Positions 52,701-64,000 of a stretch of DNA of 64,000 nt are shown piece by piece. The stretch lies in the NCBI GenBank assembly GCA_023055425.1, contig JALGPY010000004.1, positions 58,985,718-59,049,717 on the forward strand, read 5' to 3'. Made by a program: the position numbers and the translations under genes. The notes under the pieces are model-generated. The model was not told where the DNA came from and searched no databases. It saw nothing but the letters and a program-made list of their open reading frames with translations. How positions within the stretch are numbered: the first letter of the stretch is position 1; every line of letters starts with the position of its first letter. This stretch comes from Linanthus parryae. Taxonomy: Eukaryota; Streptophyta; Magnoliopsida; Ericales; Polemoniaceae.

Positions 52701-53958
52701 TTAAGTTGGGCTTGAACAGCTCCACGGTGAAACACCGGAAACCTGCGCAGGAGGTAACTCATTCCATCGGGTAGTACCCGTAAAGAGGGCAGAGCCTATG
52801 GGGCTATTACGTGATATGGTCACGGCAGAGCCAAGTGTTGGCTAAGTTGAACAGGACGCGCTGTGTGCGGTCGCTGTCAGAGTCATGTGTTGACTAGTAC
52901 GTACACCACCAGTGGCGATTTGAGTGTTACATGGTTATGAGTTGATAAAAAAACGTAAGGTGTCATATATGTGATTTGTGTCTACGCTTGTTGTGTAAAT
53001 TAGTATGTGCGACTTTTTGATTTCGTGGAATACTTTCGGTGAATTGCATTTCATGACATGTCAAATTAATTATCTCAAACTATTACTTCTACTGGGCGTT
53101 GGTTTGCTCACTCCTTCATTTTTCAGGTGCTAGATTGGAGCCAAGAGTCTAGATATGAGCTTTATGCAAGGAGAAGATTTTAGTTGCATTTAGTTAATAA
53201 AGTCGTCTACATGATGCACGCTTGAACTTGTTGAGATGTTGCTTTCGATTTGAGATTGTATTTGAGGCTAGAGGCCATTTCATGTTTTAGATTGATTGGA
53301 TTTGATGATTGAACCCGAATAGGATTTGGAGACATCTATTTGTCACTTTGCTCATCCTGAATTTTATGGACAGCAGTGCACATTTTCCTCAATAAGTGTA
53401 GCTTGGATTATTATTTTGTAAAACTGTTTTCGATGGGTATTTTACACTTATATACCAATCTTGTGTTCAAATTTCATAATATTTCACCGTACGGTTTAAG
53501 ATTTATTAATTTTTAAAGTTTGTGTTGCTGTCTTGGTTAGTTTTCACCGGTCAGCCCCACGTTTGTGTAAATAAGTCAAACACCCATTTTTATTTTTCAA
53601 AACTGTTTTTATGGAGTATTATACACTTGTATATCAATGTTTTGTCAAAATTGCATAACATTTCGACTTACCGTTTAGGAGATATCGAATTACGAAGTTG
53701 TAGTCATAGTTCTGAATTTCATAGCGACCAGCCACACTGTTTGACCTATGTCTCCCACACCTGTTGACCTTTGTAAAAACTGATTTAGAGAGTTGTAATA
53801 AACCCTTATAGGATCCTCCCTACCAAATTTCACAATGTTTTAATGACTGGTTTGAGAGAAATAAATTTTTGAATCCAGACTACCATTTCTGTCCAGTTTC
53901 AGTGTGTTGTTTGTAACTTTACTCACGTGCTCGGGTTATGGAAAACCGGGGCGTGACA
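52701..53958 (+). mobile_element. Gypsy LTR fragment (chromovirus or Tat type) ending GGGGCGTGACA
   Basis: The 3' end CCGGGGCGTGACA is a common plant gypsy LTR terminus. The left end is missing. It carries three degenerate tandem copies of about 180 bp (near 53405, 53590 and 53775) sharing AAACTG, TACACTTATATACCAAT and AATTTCATAA-type words. Like the LTR at 2105-3746, it abuts Sirevirus sequence directly. A short open frame at 53522-53767 lies inside the repeats and is not a gene. Confidence 0.6.
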
Positions 53959-54181
53959 GCAAGTGATAGAACAAACTGCTCAGGACATTGATGAAGTAAA
54001 GAGTCCTGACTCATATGATCTGCTGATTACTTTGAAGAAAAAGAAGAAATCTCCAAAGGCTGCTACCAAGGACAAGACTGAAGAAGTAACAGCTGCTGGT
54101 GAGAATGAAGAGGAACAAGAAGAACAAGATAAGACTGATAATGACAGTGAGGAAGAAGATGGAGATGAACACTCAACCCCT
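53959..54181 (+). pseudogene. Sire-C extra ORF, acidic C-terminus
   Basis: VIEQTAQDIDEVKSPDSYDLLITLKKKKKSPKAATKDK, with an acidic Glu/Asp tail, matches the tail of the Sire-B ORF (10384-10620) almost codon for codon. It begins exactly at the end of the gypsy LTR, which must have inserted in this ORF. Confidence 0.85.
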
Positions 54182-54520
54182 AAATATTTCCTACTCTTTC
54201 CCTTCTTTATTTTAACTCTTTTTAAGTTTTATTTTCGAAAAATTCCAGACACTGATCCAACATAATCTTAGTCTTTTTGATAAAAGTTAAAGAGGGGGAG
54301 AAAAATGTCAGGGGGTTTTGTTTTTCTATATTGCTGTTTTGTTGACCTATCTTTTGGAAAGTAGGACTTTCTGCAACTTACTTGCAGTTGTTGCTTTTGC
54401 TCTTTAATAAGTTGGATCTTTTGGAACTACTGTGTTATTAATATTCTGTGCTAATCAGTATTTTTTGCAGATATTTAAAATCAAAATAATTGAGGTTTTG
54501 TCTTTCATCAAGGGGGAGAT
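54182..54520 (+). other. Sire-C 3' spacer with two polypurine tracts
   Basis: AGAGGGGGAGAAAAA at 54291-54305 and AAGGGGGAGAT ending at 54520, the latter against the LTR. The order is the same as in Sire-A and Sire-B. Confidence 0.85.
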
Positions 54521-55812
54521 TGTGAGGTCATAGGTTGCACAAGGCTTGAAATAACAAAGATATTTCAAGGCCTTGAATCAGCTTTCAAAGTCTTGAATCT
54601 GTTCTCATAGGCTTCAAGGCCTTGAAACTGGATTCAAAGCCTTGAAACTGAATGACCTAGATGCTTATTCTCAGGGGAGTTTTCGATGAACTCTTCTAAT
54701 ATGATTAATGCTCTCTCATCCCTATGCTTGATTTATTATTATTTGATGATGAAAGACTAGTAAACTCCAATTGTTTGAACATAAAAAGTCATATGTTTTT
54801 ACTATGCTTTTGCAGGGAATTCTATTTCCTTGTTTGTAGGGATAGTTTCCTAATCTGACTTGTGCAGGAAAGAAAACAGTTGTAGAAGATGATTCTGTGA
54901 TTAATCAAACCTGCATGAAAGCTTCTCAATGTGTTTAAATGAAAGATCACAACAATATCTCTGAAGATTGTGATCTAGTAACCGTTGGAGAAGATGTCAA
55001 AGAGTCAAAATTTGTTCCTACAAAATAGGAGATTTGTTGCTGAAAATCTGGGAAGATTTGCAGAGCATTTTAAAGTATAAATAGAGCTCTTTTTGAAGCA
55101 ACAGAATAAAACACTCAACGGGAAAAAAGAGAGACACAATTATTGATTGACAAGCATCAAAGAAGTTCACCACTATCACAATCCAACACCCAGAAGTTCA
55201 CTGCATTCTTTACTGAGTTTTTCTACTCAAGTGTTCTTCTGTATTGTACTTTATTGGTAGATCATTTCTACAATACTCCTATACATCATTCTCAAGGATT
55301 GTTCAAAGTGAACAATAGAGAATTCTTAGTTAATCAGTTAGCTAGAGCAGGTACTAGATTGATTAGGAAGAACCACAAGCTGTAACCGAGTAAGGAAATT
55401 CTAAGTGCTTGAGATCTAGGGCTTAGCTTTTGATTACTATGAATTCAGTTGAAAATCCTGCAGGGAGAAGATCCCTAAGGTAGAGACATAGGTCCAAGTG
55501 ATCTGAACTCTATAAATCCTTTGTCTCTTGCATTTACAGTTCATTCACATTCATAGTTCTTTCAGCACTTAAAACTGTCTGTTTTTCAAGGGTTTGAAAC
55601 TCTTTTCAAGGCCTTGAAAAATACTTGTCTGTTCTATTTCAAACTGTATTTCATTCCAAAGGCTTGAATTTGTGTTCAAGGCCTTGAACTCCATTGCACT
55701 ATAACTAAAACTCTTTTCCTCTTCTAGTTTTGCAAAAGGTTGGCATACTCTATTCAACCCACGCTCTTTCTACAGTATCTGTGCTGCATATTCATCTGCA
55801 TACTTCCCTCTA
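54521..55812 (+). mobile_element. Sire-C 3' LTR, end truncated
   Basis: Begins TGTGAGGTCATAGG. TATA box TATAAATA at about 55076. TCAAGGCCTTGA at 54565-54576, 54614-54625, 55606-55617 and 55676-55687. Close to the Sire-B LTR over its whole length. It stops a few bases short of the expected CCCCTTTCA end, where inverted Angela sequence begins. Confidence 0.88.
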
Positions 55813-55940
55813 AGTTTCTTTTCTTGCTTGAGAACGATTCTGAAGTTTCTGTACCCGTCTAGAAAATTGTTCCTGGAGAGCTTCTCCTTCTCAAAGAGAG
55901 ATCGTAGGGAGTGAGATGTGTTCGATGAGTTGTTTGCCAT
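55813..55940 (-). pseudogene. Angela-2 gag, first 43 codons, inverted
   Basis: MANNSSNTSHSLRSLF, then NNFLDGYRNFRIVLKQEKKL, aligns with Angela-1 gag. Here codon 13 is open where Angela-1 has a stop. Cut at KKL by the Sire-C LTR junction. Confidence 0.88.
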
Positions 55941-57626
55941 TGGAATTCTACGAAAGGAAAATACGCAAGTTCTAGTATTTGTGAACAATTTTCCTATATT
56001 TAATAATGGATAGATTATTAAATACAGCTCCCACTATTTTTCTACGGATTAATAACCCTCAAGATATTAATGGGGAAAATATCATTATATTTTCTAGTGG
56101 GCCAAGACCCATATTTCACTTCCTTTTGAGCTTGCTTTGGCAAGTCACCCACAAGTTGGTTATTTAGGTAGGAACAATTCTAATTGCATCCCATGCAACT
56201 CTTGGTTCAATTGGGAACATTACTACTTATTTATCTATCACATAGATAATCCCAATTGATTGCTGTAGGATTTTAATCCTTATTAAATCCACCAAGTTAC
56301 GTCCAACCTCTTACTCCAACAATTGCACATTATGTGTGCCATTGCACCACATGATGATGAATCAAGTCGCCCTGGTTTGGCACGAGCTGACTTGATTAAT
56401 CGATTTTTTGATGAGTGTTTAAGTAACGAGAAGGCAAAATGTAATATTTTCCTTTGTGGGATTTTTCTTGTCAATTTCAATTTTTTTTTGATCCATATCA
56501 ATTTTTCTACTTAAATGAGTTTGGGCAAAACTCCAAATAAAAGATCCGGATTGTTTAATTATCTTATTATCAAATTGTATGCATGATCCATACACCAACA
56601 ACAATAATAAGACAATAAAGTAAATATCGACAAAACAGAAATTAACGTGATGTGGATATGGCCTCCTAGACTAAGATATTCCCAAGCCAATGAGAATATC
56701 TATGAACCCTAGAATAGAGAATGCATCTCCATGTGCCTCCATCTCTTGGGCCATCCTTCATAGCCTTGTGGAATGTCCATGCTCCATGTTGTGTCTCCAT
56801 TAATTCTTTGGGATTATTTTCTTTAATATTTCTGAGTAGGCGGGTCGAGGTCCTACGGGACGGGGTACTCACCTCCCTGCATCTTTGCCTATTTTATATA
56901 GTACTAGCTAACATCTATACTAAATAAAATAAATGTCACAAGTTGAGAAAATAAATATCGTCTCGCAAGTCGTAAACCCTAATTAATTATTACATCAAAC
57001 TGATCAACTCGCAGGCCGTAAACAAACCACAAAAATTAAACATTCACGACAAACCACATCTAAGGTCATATCCAATCAACATAAGAATTGCACATAAACA
57101 GTTAAAACCAATTTTTAACGCGCTTAATCAATTTTTAGTTGATTTTAGGATTACTAGGGTCCAAAAGGTCCAAGAGGGCCCACCAAAAGCTTGGCCGAAC
57201 CTCTTAATGGACTGCCACGGCTAGGCCGTGCGCTAGGGCTGCCCCGGACCCTTGGCTGAGCCTTGTTTGGGTCGAAAGGAAGGAGGGGCGGTCCCCTAGG
57301 GGGGGGGGGCGAACCTCCTTTAGGAGTTGTTTCCAAAACAACTCCTTGCCTTGTTGCCCAAGTTTGGTTGTTTCCTAATTAGAAAAACTCCTTTTTCCAA
57401 TTGGATTCCCAAGAACCCTAGATCTAAGATCCTAAAATTTCTCAAACTCACTAATTCTTACAAACAATGCAGGAATTAGATCTTGTTTGGTTGAATCAGA
57501 TTCAACATGCATCTAATATGTTTAAATTGTCGTTAGAACGCAATAATCAACATTTATAGGTGAAAAACAACAAAAACGTAACACATAAACCACGTTATGC
57601 TTTAAACCCTGTGGCTCTGATACCAC
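55941..57626 (-). other. Angela-2 leader and primer-binding site, inverted
   Basis: Matches the Angela-1 leader (14797-16470) in reverse, including the GC-rich block (57160-57310) and the segment at 56660-56870. The primer-binding site is the complement of GGCTCTGATACCA at 57613-57625. The minus-strand frames here, including the Pro-rich one at 57154-57336, are leader sequence. Confidence 0.85.
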
Positions 57627-57862
57627 TGTAGGGTTTTGATCATGGATACGCTGCGGAATAAACAATAAATTATGCGATCAAGACCCTCCAAGGATCACAG
57701 GAAGAGAATTCATGACGATGGTAATGGATTCGTGTTATGTACCTTGTAGGTCTCCTTTGATGACTTCTAACGCGAAAAGTATCACACCTCTACGGTTGAT
57801 CCACGCCTAGGATTTCGATCTAGATCCTCCAATCTCCTTGTGCTAGCTAGGATGAATGGAAG
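57627..57862 (-). mobile_element. Angela-2 5' LTR, last 236 bp, inverted
   Basis: Plus-strand TGTAGGGTTTTGATCATGGATACGC is the complement of the Angela LTR end. The rest of the LTR is lost at the junction with Athila-3. Confidence 0.85.
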
Positions 57863-59325
57863 ACAGTATGCGGGGCTGAACCCCTTCAGGTAACTCCATC
57901 ACGAGTGGTCATTTGAGTGAAGGAATTAGAGTCGTTTTCTATTCTCCATGCTCGCCCAAATCTAGCTTTATCCAGCTATAAAGAAAGTGCACTTCCTTGG
58001 GGTAAGGATCCCCCACTCCTTTAATCATGCTGACAATTTCCTCCCACATAAGATCAACTTCCTCTTTCACATCATCTCCATCATAAATTTCCACCCCATA
58101 CAAATCTTCGAGGTCATGATAAGAAGGATCTACATTGCCTTGAACACATAAAAAACAACCTTGTTGTCATTTACCTGCATGGAGAGGCGACCACTTTTAA
58201 CTCGAATGACCGCTTATTCTGTTGCTAAGAAAGGTCTTCCCAGAGTCAACGGAAATTCACACACTTCCATGTCCAGGAAGACATATTCAGCTCGAAATAT
58301 GAGTGATCCCACTTTTAGCAAGATATCCTCAGCCAACCCATATGCTTGGCGAATGGACCTGTCTGCCATCTGTGACATCATACATGTGCCCTTAAAAAAC
58401 CCCACACCTAGCTTCTCAAATATGGAAAATGACATCAATTTGATGCTTGCCCCAAGATCACATAATGCTGAAACTGTCATGGAGTCACCTAGAGTACCTG
58501 GAATCACAAAACTCCCCGGGTTCTTGACCTTAATAGGCAAACCTTTCAACACACATTCTGATGCTTCAGCAGTCAAACAAATCTATTAAAATTCACCCAT
58601 TTTCCTTTTTCCTACTAAAATGTCCATGAGGAACTTGGCATAAATAGACATTTTCTCCAACGCCTTAGCAAACGGTATATTGATATCAAACTTCTCAAAT
58701 ACCTCACGAAATTTTTGGAACTCATAGGCATCACTTTTCTTCCTGGTTCTTAAGGGGTATGGTAGTATAGGAGAGATGGAAACAAACTCAACACATACCT
58801 TTTCATTTCTGGCTCTATAGTAACCTCTGTCTTCTTGGGCTGAATCCTCACTACCTCATCATCAAATATCTCATGCTCAATGGCCTTTAATGCTGTGGCT
58901 CGTGCATGTGTGGGGTATGGAGGGTTGGCCAAATCCTTCCCGCTTCTGAAAGATGGACTGATTCTAGTCTTTGGAGCCTGGAAACCTGTTACAAGGGACT
59001 TTACCGACTGATTGTTGATGGTCTGGTTTTCATGGGCCTCAAATTGTGTAGTCAATTCAACCATCTTTTCTGCGATCTCCTCAAGAGTCATCTGATCTGA
59101 TGTATTACTTCTTGCATCCTCGTTGTCCGAGTGTGAAGGGTCCTTGGATGTGGATAAGATCTCCTGGATGTTTCCACCAATCCTGAATACCTGCTCACTA
59201 AGATCAAGAAGAAGAAAACAGATGACAGCAACTACCAAGAATAATAAAAAGAACTGAAAATTAAATATATCCTAAGTTAATTATTGATCTCACTAATAGT
59301 ACCGTTAATTTCCCGTCAACGGCGC
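57863..59325 (-). pseudogene. Athila-3 gag remnant, protease and primer-binding site, inverted
   Basis: From right to left: primer-binding site at 59309-59325 (TCCCGTCAACGGCGCCA; two differences from tRNA-Asp). Next a gag C-terminus (PPYPTHARATALKAIEHEIFDDE, near 58890). The gag N-terminal domain is absent, since only about 90 bp separate the primer site from the C-terminal part. Then protease: NPGSFVIPGTLGDS, CDLGASIKLM (catalytic Asp kept), QMADRSIRQAYGLAEDI, TLGRPFLATE, then a stop and the start of the protease-RT linker, cut at about 57863. Confidence 0.85.
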
Positions 59326-59331
59326 CAAAAA

Positions 59332-61123
59332 CTTGACGCGCCTACATTACGCATATAACGCAAGTACACAGTCAAGTATTATTTTGGAGTATTTTGGACT
59401 CCGATTTGTCGAACCCACAGGGAATTTAACCGCTACTACAAAATCACTAATTAACTTTTGAATACCAAGTAACCGATAAAAATGATTGAATGATTATAAG
59501 TTTTCCCACCCTCAAATAAGTGGCTATATGTAACTACAAATCGCAATTAACAAAATGAGAAAACTATTAATATGGAGAAACTAAGTGATTTAGGGTCTCT
59601 AGGGTACTTAGCTAATTCTGGATTCTATTAACAACACTTAATTCTATCTTCCATCATAACAGGTCATACCCATGAAGCATATCTTGCAATCATGCCTCAT
59701 TCTGTAATGTAATAATCAAAAAATCATGTCGGTCTAATGTTACTAATCACACCACTTTAGTTGCTCTGCTAAAGGCACCTACAAGACCTTTCAACCCTGG
59801 AAAGTTATCACTCTAGCACAATAAACTGAAACAAACCTATATGTGATAACTCCTTTTCTTTCACCTTTCAGTCTCAAGAATATTATGAACGTCTTCTTAG
59901 TCTTCACGAACCTAGGGTTGAGTTACTTTCATACACTCTCCTGGATAACTAACATGCTATGGGTGATCTTGCCTCACATGTTAAAGATTAAGAACTTTAG
60001 TAGAAGAATGATTGGAAGAAATAATGAGATTAAGGATTAAGCGTGAAGCAAATCATGAATCCAACAAATCAACTTAGTAAAACCCAAGTTCTCCATAATC
60101 ACCTAACAATGATTTTAGCTAGAGATCAAGTAGTTCAGCATCACAGTACTCTCCATAAAAACAGTAGAAGATGAAGAAGATGAAGATTCCAACGGTTTAA
60201 TTGTCAAGAGTGGTGTGTTAATCTTTGCTCCAAGCTTCCTTGCATTTGTCTCTCTCCTTCTCAAGGCCGTGAATGAATGAATTTCAGTCCCCTAGGTCAT
60301 TCCTTAGTCGATTCTGGTCATAAGTCTTCAATATTTGCATTTTAACCCCAAAATTCAGATTTTAGTGTAAGCTCATTTCATACGAAAGGCATATTTTTCG
60401 TACGAAATGATCCATTCATGCGAAATGGTTCCTTGCATTTGTCTCTCACCTTCTCACGCCCGTGAATGAATGAATTTCAGTCTCCTAGGTCGTTCCTAAG
60501 TCGATTCCCGTCATAAGTCTTCAATATTTGCATATTAACCCCAAAATTCAGACTTTTGTGTAAGTTCATTTCATACGAAAGGCATATTTTTCGTACGAAT
60601 TGATCCATTTCGTGCGAAATGATTCCTATTTTTTGTGAAATGCTCCGGAGAATTGTTCTTGAATCTGGACTCTTACTTCTCCAGACCATAAATTCTTCGT
60701 CCGATCTCCGATTAAGCTCTGTGACCTATCGTTGGAAAGCTATTCGAGTATACCTCCATATGGAACTGTTTCCACTCCCGAATTCATTATAAAAATTCAG
60801 ATATCACCAAATCAATGCATACTGGTCATTCTAGATCCTCCAACATTGCTTCTCTTGACTCCATATGAGCTCCCGTTTTTTCTGAAGTTTGTTCCACGTT
60901 CCCTATCAACCAATTAGCATTCATTCTTGTCAAGAAAACATAAAAAAAATATACCTAGCGATCATATTTGACAAATAACATCTAAATCTGCACATAGCCC
61001 GGACTAACAATATAGCATAAAGAAAGAAACAAGTGAATTATGAATCATATTCTCTAATATTAGGTCAGATCTCTCGTGATAATGCATTAAATGGAAGTAT
61101 ATAGCTCGTAAAAAACGCTATCA
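59332..61123 (-). mobile_element. Athila-3 5' LTR, inverted
   Basis: 1,792 bp, from TGACGCGCC (plus) to CGCTATCA, so the sense strand reads TGATAGCG...GGCGCGTCA. It includes a 193-bp tandem duplication (60236-60621). It sits inside the 3' untranslated region of another Athila-type element (61124-61255). Confidence 0.85.
60236..60621 (-). repeat. 193-bp tandem duplication in the Athila-3 LTR
   Basis: Two copies starting TTCCTTGCATTTGTCTCTC at 60236 and 60429, about 90% alike. Each contains GTGAATGAATGAATTTCAGTC and the inverted repeat ATACGAAAGGC...TTTCGTACGAAAT. The second copy has one altered base at the end of that palindrome. Confidence 0.88.
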
Positions 61124-61255
61124 CAGTTCAACTAATATTCAAATTTATTTGCAATGTGGTGGGTCGAAAAGAATGGTCGGTTGGTTGTTTGACTTGGTTG
61201 TAGTTGTGTGATTTGGAATTTGCTCGGGACGAGTAAAAGATATCATGGGGGTATT
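61124..61255 (+). promoter_or_regulatory. 3' untranslated end and polypurine tract of an Athila-type element
   Basis: GCTCGGGACGAGTAAAAG, then ATGGGGGTATT, directly precedes an LTR start. Athila elements usually have CTCGGGACGAG and GGGGGTATT here. The upstream part was displaced by the inverted Athila-3. Confidence 0.75.
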
Positions 61256-62430
61256 TGATAACTCCGTAACGGAGTTACGTATTCTTATGAGTTCCTATCG
61301 GTTTGTGAGCTACAATTGAGAATTAGAGTCTTTCCGAGTCGTTTTTCGTATAAATAGAGAATGTGAGCGTTATATGTGTTCAATGTGAAGTCCGGACGTT
61401 TTCTACGTCGTTTTACGTGCTATTTATCATATTTTTCACATTTTTCTTCGCGGGGTATTTTTGTTTTGTTTCAGGAACGGAGCACACTAGGAGCAAAAGG
61501 ATAGAGGAAACGAGCTTCGGAAGTTATGGCGCGCTCGAGAATTGGTGTGGAAACCAAGAGTTGATGACTTGAGTGAAATGAGCAAGTGAAAATAGGATAC
61601 GAGCCTTGAGACATCTGGGAGGCTCAAAATGGAGGAACAAGTTTCGAATCGATGCTCGGGAGATTATTCGAAGTCAAGAGGAGTATCGGAAAGTGCGCGA
61701 AAAACGAGGAGAAAGCCTTGGCGGAAAATCAGAGAAGTGCCAGCTCCTATGGAGGTGGCAGGACCTCTGAGAGAGGTCGTAGGACCTTGTAGAAGCAAGA
61801 CAAAATGTTGGAAAAGCCCGGGGAGGTCGCATGACCTCCTATGGAAGTCTTAGGACCTGGTGATCAGAAAACATTGAACTACCCGAGTGCGTTGAGGTCT
61901 TGCAGGACCAGGATATGCGGTCCCATGACCTGATGTCCCTTTTCCAGAGGTCGTACGACCTATGTTCTTCAGAAATTTCGTTAAACTCGCGGGAAATTTT
62001 TGTATTTACTTCCAACTTGTTCCCAAAATTTGAGAAACGTACTTAGACTTTGCTAGGTCGTATTTTTCACGGTGAGACATTACGTATGGAGTTCTTGGAG
62101 CTAGGGATCGTGATTTCAGCTTGGGACATCATCATTTGATCTTTTTCTTCATCTTTTGCTTTAGTTTTTGGTTGATGATTATTGAGCTTTGTATTTTGAT
62201 CATGTCAACTAGTAGCTAAAGTCTTTATTACAGGGAATTCTCGTTTATTAGCTAGGGTTAGATATGAACAACTCGTTTTGAGGTTATAATTCATGCTTTT
62301 CTTAATTTAATGCGTTCTTCTCTTGTTATGGCTCGTTTATGAGTTTATTTTTTTTATCTTTTTTGGTTTAAGCTCACGTAGGATTGATCTTTATTAATAC
62401 TCACGAAGTAACCCCGTGAGTGTTAGGCGG
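61256..62430 (+). mobile_element. Athila-type 3' LTR (5' part), with AGGTC/GACCT palindromes
   Basis: Starts TGATAACTCCGTAACGGAG. TATA box TATAAATA at 61348-61355. A cluster of imperfect palindromes of the form AGGTC-N(3-6)-GACCT lies at 61765-61955. Interrupted at 62430 by another LTR insertion (left flank GGCGG). Confidence 0.8.
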
Positions 62431-64000
62431 TGATAACTCTCTTTTAGGAGTTATTTTTATACTTCCATATTAGTTGTAATAGGCTTATGTCACATGATTT
62501 ATATGTTATATTTGCACACACATGTGAATTTGACGATATATATGCCTAAGAGTGAAAAGTTGTGTTTCTAGCTTATTTGTGCATGTTTTCTCTCATATTT
62601 GCTATGATAATTGCACGGGTTGTTTAGTGTTGTGTACCTCAGGTAAAAGAGGTGCATTGGAGCTTATGAGATGCTTGTAATGGAGCTAGATGAAGAGGAG
62701 AAAAGGAGACGCGCAAACAAAGAAAAGTCGGAAAAGTCACACAGGACCAGCCTGCACTCTTTTCGATGCCCAGGAAAATCTACAATTAATTTTGGAGCAA
62801 GGCCTGCGGCATTGCAAAGTAGACATCCGTAGCTTTCCAACGATATATGGTAGGCACAAATACGAGTCCGTATGAGGGAGATACATCCAGCGCAAAATCA
62901 GCGTATAATTCTGTCCGGGAATTACAAAGTAGAGGGGCTGAAGTGCAATTTCGGCAAAATAACATTAAGAAGCGTGCCCAGCTGGTAAAAAACGGGCAGA
63001 TAAGACCTAATAGGAGAAGATTCACGTACGGGAGCCATTGGAGAGCACCTAGGAGCTTGGGGATTGCACAGATTCGCCAAAGCTTTGGCGATTTCATCGT
63101 TTGATTCTTCTCTTACACTCTCTTTATCATTCTATGGAGAATACTTGTGATTTTAGCATAACAATGAGTAGCTAATTTCTTTGTTAGACTCTATGGAGAG
63201 CCTAGGGTTATGACTTTGACTTATTTTCCGGATTTCGTTGATTGATTCATGCGTATGATCCAATTAATGTTTATTATTCTTCATCTTGTATTGTGAATCC
63301 GTAAGCTAAGGCTATTGACACGTGTTAGTGATGAATGGAATGACCATGTTAGATGAAGATGATGAACTAGTTGAATTCATAGCTTAATGTTACAAACTAA
63401 TTAATTAGAAATCATGATCTAAGCTTAATTCTTAGCAACAAGGGAGTCGCGAACCAGAGTTGTTAGTGAACTAGGTGGGTGATCGACAGAGACTTAACCC
63501 GGTTACGAATAAGATCATGTTTTTATTCCCGAATCATTGAGACCGATAGGTGAGATGAATAGGAGTAGTCATGTGTGGGTAGATTCGGTTGAACTAGTTA
63601 GGTGAGTGAATCGGTGGACCGACAGGACCCGGTGAACGAAGTTGACTAGCCAGCTAGAACGTAACGGTATATGGAGGTGAGCCGACAGGTTCCAAAGTAA
63701 ACTGTTACGTAAAATTACATGAGATCGACAGAAGATTGTAAGTGCTATTACCCGGCATAATCAGTTAGTATGTAACGTGTTTCAATATAAATTCCGGAAC
63801 TGTCTAAAGACCCTAGGTGATTCATAGATCGCCTAGTTTTCTCCATACTTTGAGTAAATTCTCTTAATTGAAAAATACAAAAATATTGTCTCGACATTCA
63901 TTTTATTTAGTCGCTTGTTTGTGGGCGACGAACATTCAAAATCAAACCACTTCTTACCGGTTACTTAGGTATCTTCTAATTAATTCTTAATGAGCTAATA
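62431..64000 (+). mobile_element. Athila-type LTR, same family as 17967-19609, running off the window
   Basis: TGATAACTCTCTTTTAGG and the following kilobase match the Athila-2 left LTR closely (for example GTGAAAAGTTGTGTTTCTAG and AATTGCACGGGTTGTTTAG). The later part (63660-63840), ATGAGATCGACAGAAGATTG, also resembles the palindrome arms at 36330. The LTR end is not reached by 64000, so 5' or 3' position is unknown. Confidence 0.8.

Noticed and set aside
58161..58589. 142-codon plus-strand frame opposite the Athila-3 protease
   Set aside because: The minus strand shows the clear protease motifs; this is its shadow.

Overview
The window is flowering-plant (probably eudicot) repeat DNA. It is built almost entirely of LTR retrotransposons inserted into one another. 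I found no tRNA, rRNA, CRISPR array or intact host gene. The evidence is tRNA-iMet and tRNA-Asp primer-binding sites, copia and gypsy gag-pol domains, polypurine tracts, TG...CA LTR ends and four pairs of 5-bp target-site duplications. These duplications fix the nesting order. Nearly every coding region carries stops or frameshifts. The one long open frame is a 1,297-codon Athila gag-pol on the minus strand.

Layout. 1-545 (-): fragment of a plant-mobile-domain (PMD) gene with one stop. 2041-3746 (+): 3' end and LTR of a chromovirus-like gypsy element, abutting the gag of a decayed Sirevirus (Sire-B, 3747-12240). 12241-12636: Athila-type LTR remnant. 12637-13381 plus 51090-52212: an old copia element (Copia-C; LTR, leader, gag start), split by a complete Angela-lineage copia element (Angela-1, 13382-51084, duplication CTAGG). 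Two insertions lie inside Angela-1. The first, in the integrase, is a rearranged Athila-type element (Athila-2, 17967-36721, duplication TATAC) that contains a 434-bp-arm palindrome and is itself interrupted by Athila-1 (21788-35888, minus strand, duplication GTATT). The second, in the 3' LTR, is a nearly full-length Sirevirus (Sire-A, 39205-49818, duplication ATGAT). To the right lie an inverted Angela LTR piece (52213-52700), a gypsy LTR (52701-53958), the 3' end of a third Sirevirus (Sire-C, 53959-55812), an inverted Angela 5' end (55813-57862), an inverted Athila 5' end (Athila-3, 57863-61123) and two further plus-strand Athila-type LTRs (61124-62430 and 62431 to the window end).

How the parts work together. 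Each element carries the usual gag, protease (PR), integrase (INT), reverse transcriptase (RT) and RNase H (RH) functions: order PR-INT-RT-RH in copia and PR-RT-RH-INT in gypsy. Sire-A, Sire-B and Athila-1 also have an extra reading frame between pol and the 3' LTR. The two types of extra frame look related to each other and to the 'putative plant transposon protein' family. The least ordinary signals are: the inverted Athila-2 element with canonical ends; a repeated 12-bp palindrome (TCAAGGCCTTGA) through all three Sireviruses; a 13-bp inverted repeat that straddles the Sirevirus polypurine tract and reaches into the LTR; and a cluster of AGGTC...GACCT palindromes in one Athila-type LTR. All family names rest on motif recognition by eye; no database search was possible.
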